The notes under the pieces: model-generated
Databases searched by the model: none
The model's input: only the letters and a program-made list of their open reading frames with translations
What the model was told of the DNA's origin: nothing
NCBI GenBank assembly: GCA_003104975.1
Contig: PQAM01000017.1
Span: 1 to 64,000, forward strand
DNA length: 64,000 nt
DNA from: Candidatus Methylomirabilota bacterium
GTDB taxonomy: Bacteria; Methylomirabilota; Methylomirabilia; Methylomirabilales; Methylomirabilaceae
Reading direction: 5' to 3'
Position numbers and translations under genes: made by a program
Shown here: piece after piece, positions 62,093 to 64,000 of the stretch
How the letters are laid out: each line of letters starts with the position of its first letter
How positions within the stretch are numbered: position 1 is the first letter of the stretch

Positions 62093-62860
62093 ATGGTGTT
62101 GGACGTCGGTGTATTTGGGGGGATGGCGATCGGACTGGCGGCGATTGCGGGGTCCGTCTTGCTGGACGGGGGAGACCTGCGCGCCTTTGTGAACCTCCCG
62201 GCCTTTCTGATCATTGTCGGCGGGACCGTCGGCGCAACCATGGTGACCTCCTCGCTTGAGGATACCCTGATGCTGCCTGGACTCGTCAGGCGAGCGCTGT
62301 CCGCCGATGCCGCGCTCGCGCCGCATGCGGTCATTGCGACCCTGGTGGACTTGGCGCAGACCGCCAGGAAAGAGGGGGTACTGGCGCTTCAGGACCGGGT
62401 GTCGACGCATGGGGTCGACCCCTTCCTGCGGAAGGGGCTCGAGCTGGTGATCGATGGCGCCGACGAAACGATGGTGCGGGAGATTCTGCAGACGGAGATT
62501 TATTCGACGAAGGCCCGCCATGCGAAGGGGATTGAGATGTTTGGGATGATGGGAGGCTATGCCCCGACCATGGGAATCATCGGGACGGTCATGGGACTGG
62601 TTCATGTGTTGAGCCGGCTCGGAGAGGGGACGGATAGTCTCGGTCGTGGGATCGCTATTGCCTTCCTTGCGACCCTTTACGGCATCTTCAGCGCGAATGT
62701 CCTGTTGCTTCCGATATCAGGAAATCTCAAGGCCAAGAGCGACGCCGAGACTCGGATGCGAGAGGTCATGTTGGAGGGCGTCCTGGGGATTCAGTCGGGG
62801 CTCAATCCCTATATCCTGGAGCAAAAACTCCGGTCGTATTGCTCGAGCAAAACGTCATGA
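62093..62860 (+). CDS. motA: Flagellar stator protein MotA
   Basis: 255 residues, four membrane spans (GVFGGMAIGLAAIAGSVLL, NLPAFLIIVGGTVGATMV, the YAPTMGIIGTVMGLVHVL pair and GIAIAFLATLYGIFSANVLLLPI). The TMGIIGTVMGL segment lining the ion channel is diagnostic. The A ring of the stator, probably proton-driven. Confidence 0.94.
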   Translation: MVLDVGVFGGMAIGLAAIAGSVLLDGGDLRAFVNLPAFLIIVGGTVGATMVTSSLEDTLMLPGLVRRALSADAALAPHAVIATLVDLAQTARKEGVLALQDRVSTHGVDPFLRKGLELVIDGADETMVREILQTEIYSTKARHAKGIEMFGMMGGYAPTMGIIGTVMGLVHVLSRLGEGTDSLGRGIAIAFLATLYGIFSANVLLLPISGNLKAKSDAETRMREVMLEGVLGIQSGLNPYILEQKLRSYCSSKTS

Positions 62861-62867
62861 CTGAGGT

Positions 62868-62930
62868 GGAAGGGTAGAAGACTGAAGGTGTCCCTAAAAG
62901 CCTTCAGGCTTCAGCCTGAGCACCTAACGA
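62868..62930. repeat. Heptad inverted patch between motA and motB
   Basis: Forward AGACTGA, AGGTGTC; return CCTTCAG, GCTTCAG, CCTGAGC, ACCT. A small inverted example. Confidence 0.7.
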
Positions 62931-62952
62931 TCCTTCTGGGTGGAGAACGTCA

Positions 62953-63633
62953 ATGACAGGGCACCGGCATGACGGTGGCGGGGGATTGCGATGGCTACTC
63001 ACCTATGCCGACATGATCACCCTTCTCCTGGCGTTCTTTATTGTTCTGTATGCGTCTTCCAGGGTGGACACCAGACGATATACCGATGTGGTATCGTCGA
63101 TCCGGGTCGCATTCGGCGTCCCGCCTCGGCCGCGACCGATTGTTCAGGCGGGGCATGGCGGGACGGCGCTGCTGCCGTTTCCGGACATGACAGGCCTGCT
63201 GGTTCAACAATTGAGCGCGCACGTTGAGGAAGAGATCAAGGCGGGAAGCGTGGAGATCGAGCGGACCGAAAAGGGGGCCGTCCTTCGGTTTCAGGATAGT
63301 GTCCTGTTCGGTTTAGGCAGCGCGATGCTGTCCGACGATGCCAAGCGAATCCTGGACAAGATCGCTCGACCGCTCCTCAACACGCCCTACGCTATCGAGG
63401 TCGAGGGGCACACCGATCCGCTTCCCATCAGGTCATCCAGCTTTCCAAGCAACTGGGAGCTGTCGGTTGCGCGCGCGACGGCGGTCATTCGGTATCTGGT
63501 GGCCGCCCACCACTTTTCCCCTACGCGCCTGGCTGCTAAGGGGATGGCTGAGAACCAGCCCTTGGTACCCAACGATCCGGCGCACGGCAATCCGCGGAAC
63601 CGTCGAGTGGAGCTACATCTACTGGCAAGTTAG
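62953..63633 (+). CDS. motB: Flagellar stator protein MotB
   Basis: 226 residues. Single span LLTYADMITLLLAFFIVLYA with the ion-binding Asp (TYAD20MIT), plug region, then an OmpA-like peptidoglycan-binding domain (IEVEGHTDPLPIRSSSFPSNWELSVARATAVIRYL, RNRRVELHLL). Pairs with MotA. Shorter than E. coli MotB but complete. Confidence 0.94.
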   Translation: MTGHRHDGGGGLRWLLTYADMITLLLAFFIVLYASSRVDTRRYTDVVSSIRVAFGVPPRPRPIVQAGHGGTALLPFPDMTGLLVQQLSAHVEEEIKAGSVEIERTEKGAVLRFQDSVLFGLGSAMLSDDAKRILDKIARPLLNTPYAIEVEGHTDPLPIRSSSFPSNWELSVARATAVIRYLVAAHHFSPTRLAAKGMAENQPLVPNDPAHGNPRNRRVELHLLAS

Positions 63634-63658
63634 CGGTCTGCGATAACATGGGCAGCAC

Positions 63659-63706
63659 GCAGAGAGCCGGGAGCCGAATGCTGCGAGCCGATAACTCATC
63701 GCTGTC
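63659..63706. repeat. Heptad patch before cheZ
   Basis: AGAGCCG, GGAGCCG, AATGCTG, CGAGCCG, ATAACTC, ATCGCTG: one-sided and more degenerate than the others. It ends just before the cheZ ribosome-binding site. Confidence 0.6.
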
Positions 63707-63724
63707 TGAAAAAGGAGAATGATC

Positions 63725-64000
63725 ATGGAGGGACATCCGTACCCGTCCGACGAGCCTCAAGATCTCTCGGCGCTGGTGGAGGCCGCGAGAAGGATGGCCG
63801 ATGGTGAGTTCCGAGAGATGGTCACCGTCCAGACCAAGGGTGAAATCGGTCGCTTGGCGGCTTTCATCAACCAAACGATGCAGAACCTGCAGGAGTTGGA
63901 CCCGGCAGTCGGGACGACCTCTCGTCGCCTGCCTAAGATGATCGGCCAACTGTCGGAGGTCGTCCAGACCACAGAGCAGGCATCGCTTCGCGTGCTCGAT
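63725..64000 (+). CDS. cheZ: CheZ-type phosphatase, partial (runs off the window)
   Basis: First 92 codons only. ALVEAARRMADGEFREMVTVQTKGEIGRLAAFINQTMQNLQELDPAVG resembles a short HAMP-like or helical start, followed by SRRLPKMIGQLSEVVQTTEQASLRVLD, which matches the CheZ core helix. It would dephosphorylate CheY-P; the catalytic D/Q pair lies beyond the window. AAAGGAG precedes the ATG. Confidence 0.75.
   Translation, partial: MEGHPYPSDEPQDLSALVEAARRMADGEFREMVTVQTKGEIGRLAAFINQTMQNLQELDPAVGTTSRRLPKMIGQLSEVVQTTEQASLRVLD

Overview
The window is a GC-rich bacterial chromosome segment with no plasmid or phage genes. The 16S/23S text, the NarG/NxrA-type molybdoenzyme and the overall gene content look to me like the NC10 group (Candidatus Methylomirabilis and relatives). 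That placement is from memory, not from a search.

Layout. (1) 159-6546, minus strand: four-gene type II DMSO-reductase operon (Tat-exported Mo subunit, Fe-S beta subunit, heme-b gamma subunit, TorD-like chaperone), probably a nitrite oxidoreductase/nitrate reductase relative. (2) 7157-8909: a nucleotidyltransferase and a HicB/HicA pair among palindromic repeats. (3) 9029-26181: a conserved housekeeping block, tRNA-Val, thrS-infC-rpmI-rplT-pheS, then pheT-zapB-zapA-6S RNA-rny-ymdB-folD. A 5.8-kb accessory island (HAF-repeat adhesin, a second HicAB pair, VapBC-like pair) separates pheS from pheT. (4) 26219-31998: small proteins, two overlapping MDR dehydrogenases and a class A penicillin-binding protein. 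(5) 32223-39392: tyrS and a complete rRNA operon with tandem promoters, an unexpected terminator-like hairpin in its leader, tRNA-Ile/tRNA-Ala in the spacer, and a helix-hairpin-helix protein gene between 23S and 5S. (6) 39497-44033: amidase, GerMN lipoprotein-like protein, RNase PH, XTP pyrophosphatase and a six-tRNA cluster. (7) 43995-46459: a phosphohexomutase gene flanked by a 39-bp direct repeat of the tRNA-Lys 3' end. (8) 46521-64000: a large hybrid kinase, then a chemotaxis/motility operon, cheY-cheA-mcp-cheW-heme protein-mcp-cheR-cheD-cheB(frameshifted)-response regulator-motA-motB-cheZ(partial), with a sigma-28-type promoter in front.

How the genes act together. The last block is a nearly complete excitation, adaptation and stator set. 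Its first receptor has a periplasmic single-heme (Tll0287/DUF3365-like) sensor domain, and a secreted single-heme protein of the same type is encoded next to cheW, so the system may steer by redox state or a gas ligand. The first operon is an extracytoplasmic redox enzyme with its own assembly chaperone.

The most unusual feature of the DNA itself is a set of intergenic patches built on a strict seven-base period. Each patch has its own consensus, and many are arranged as a forward half followed by its reverse-complement half. They occur at about a dozen sites, including four of the spacers in the tRNA cluster. They differ from the more familiar perfect palindromes near 6.9, 8.3 and 17.9 kb.
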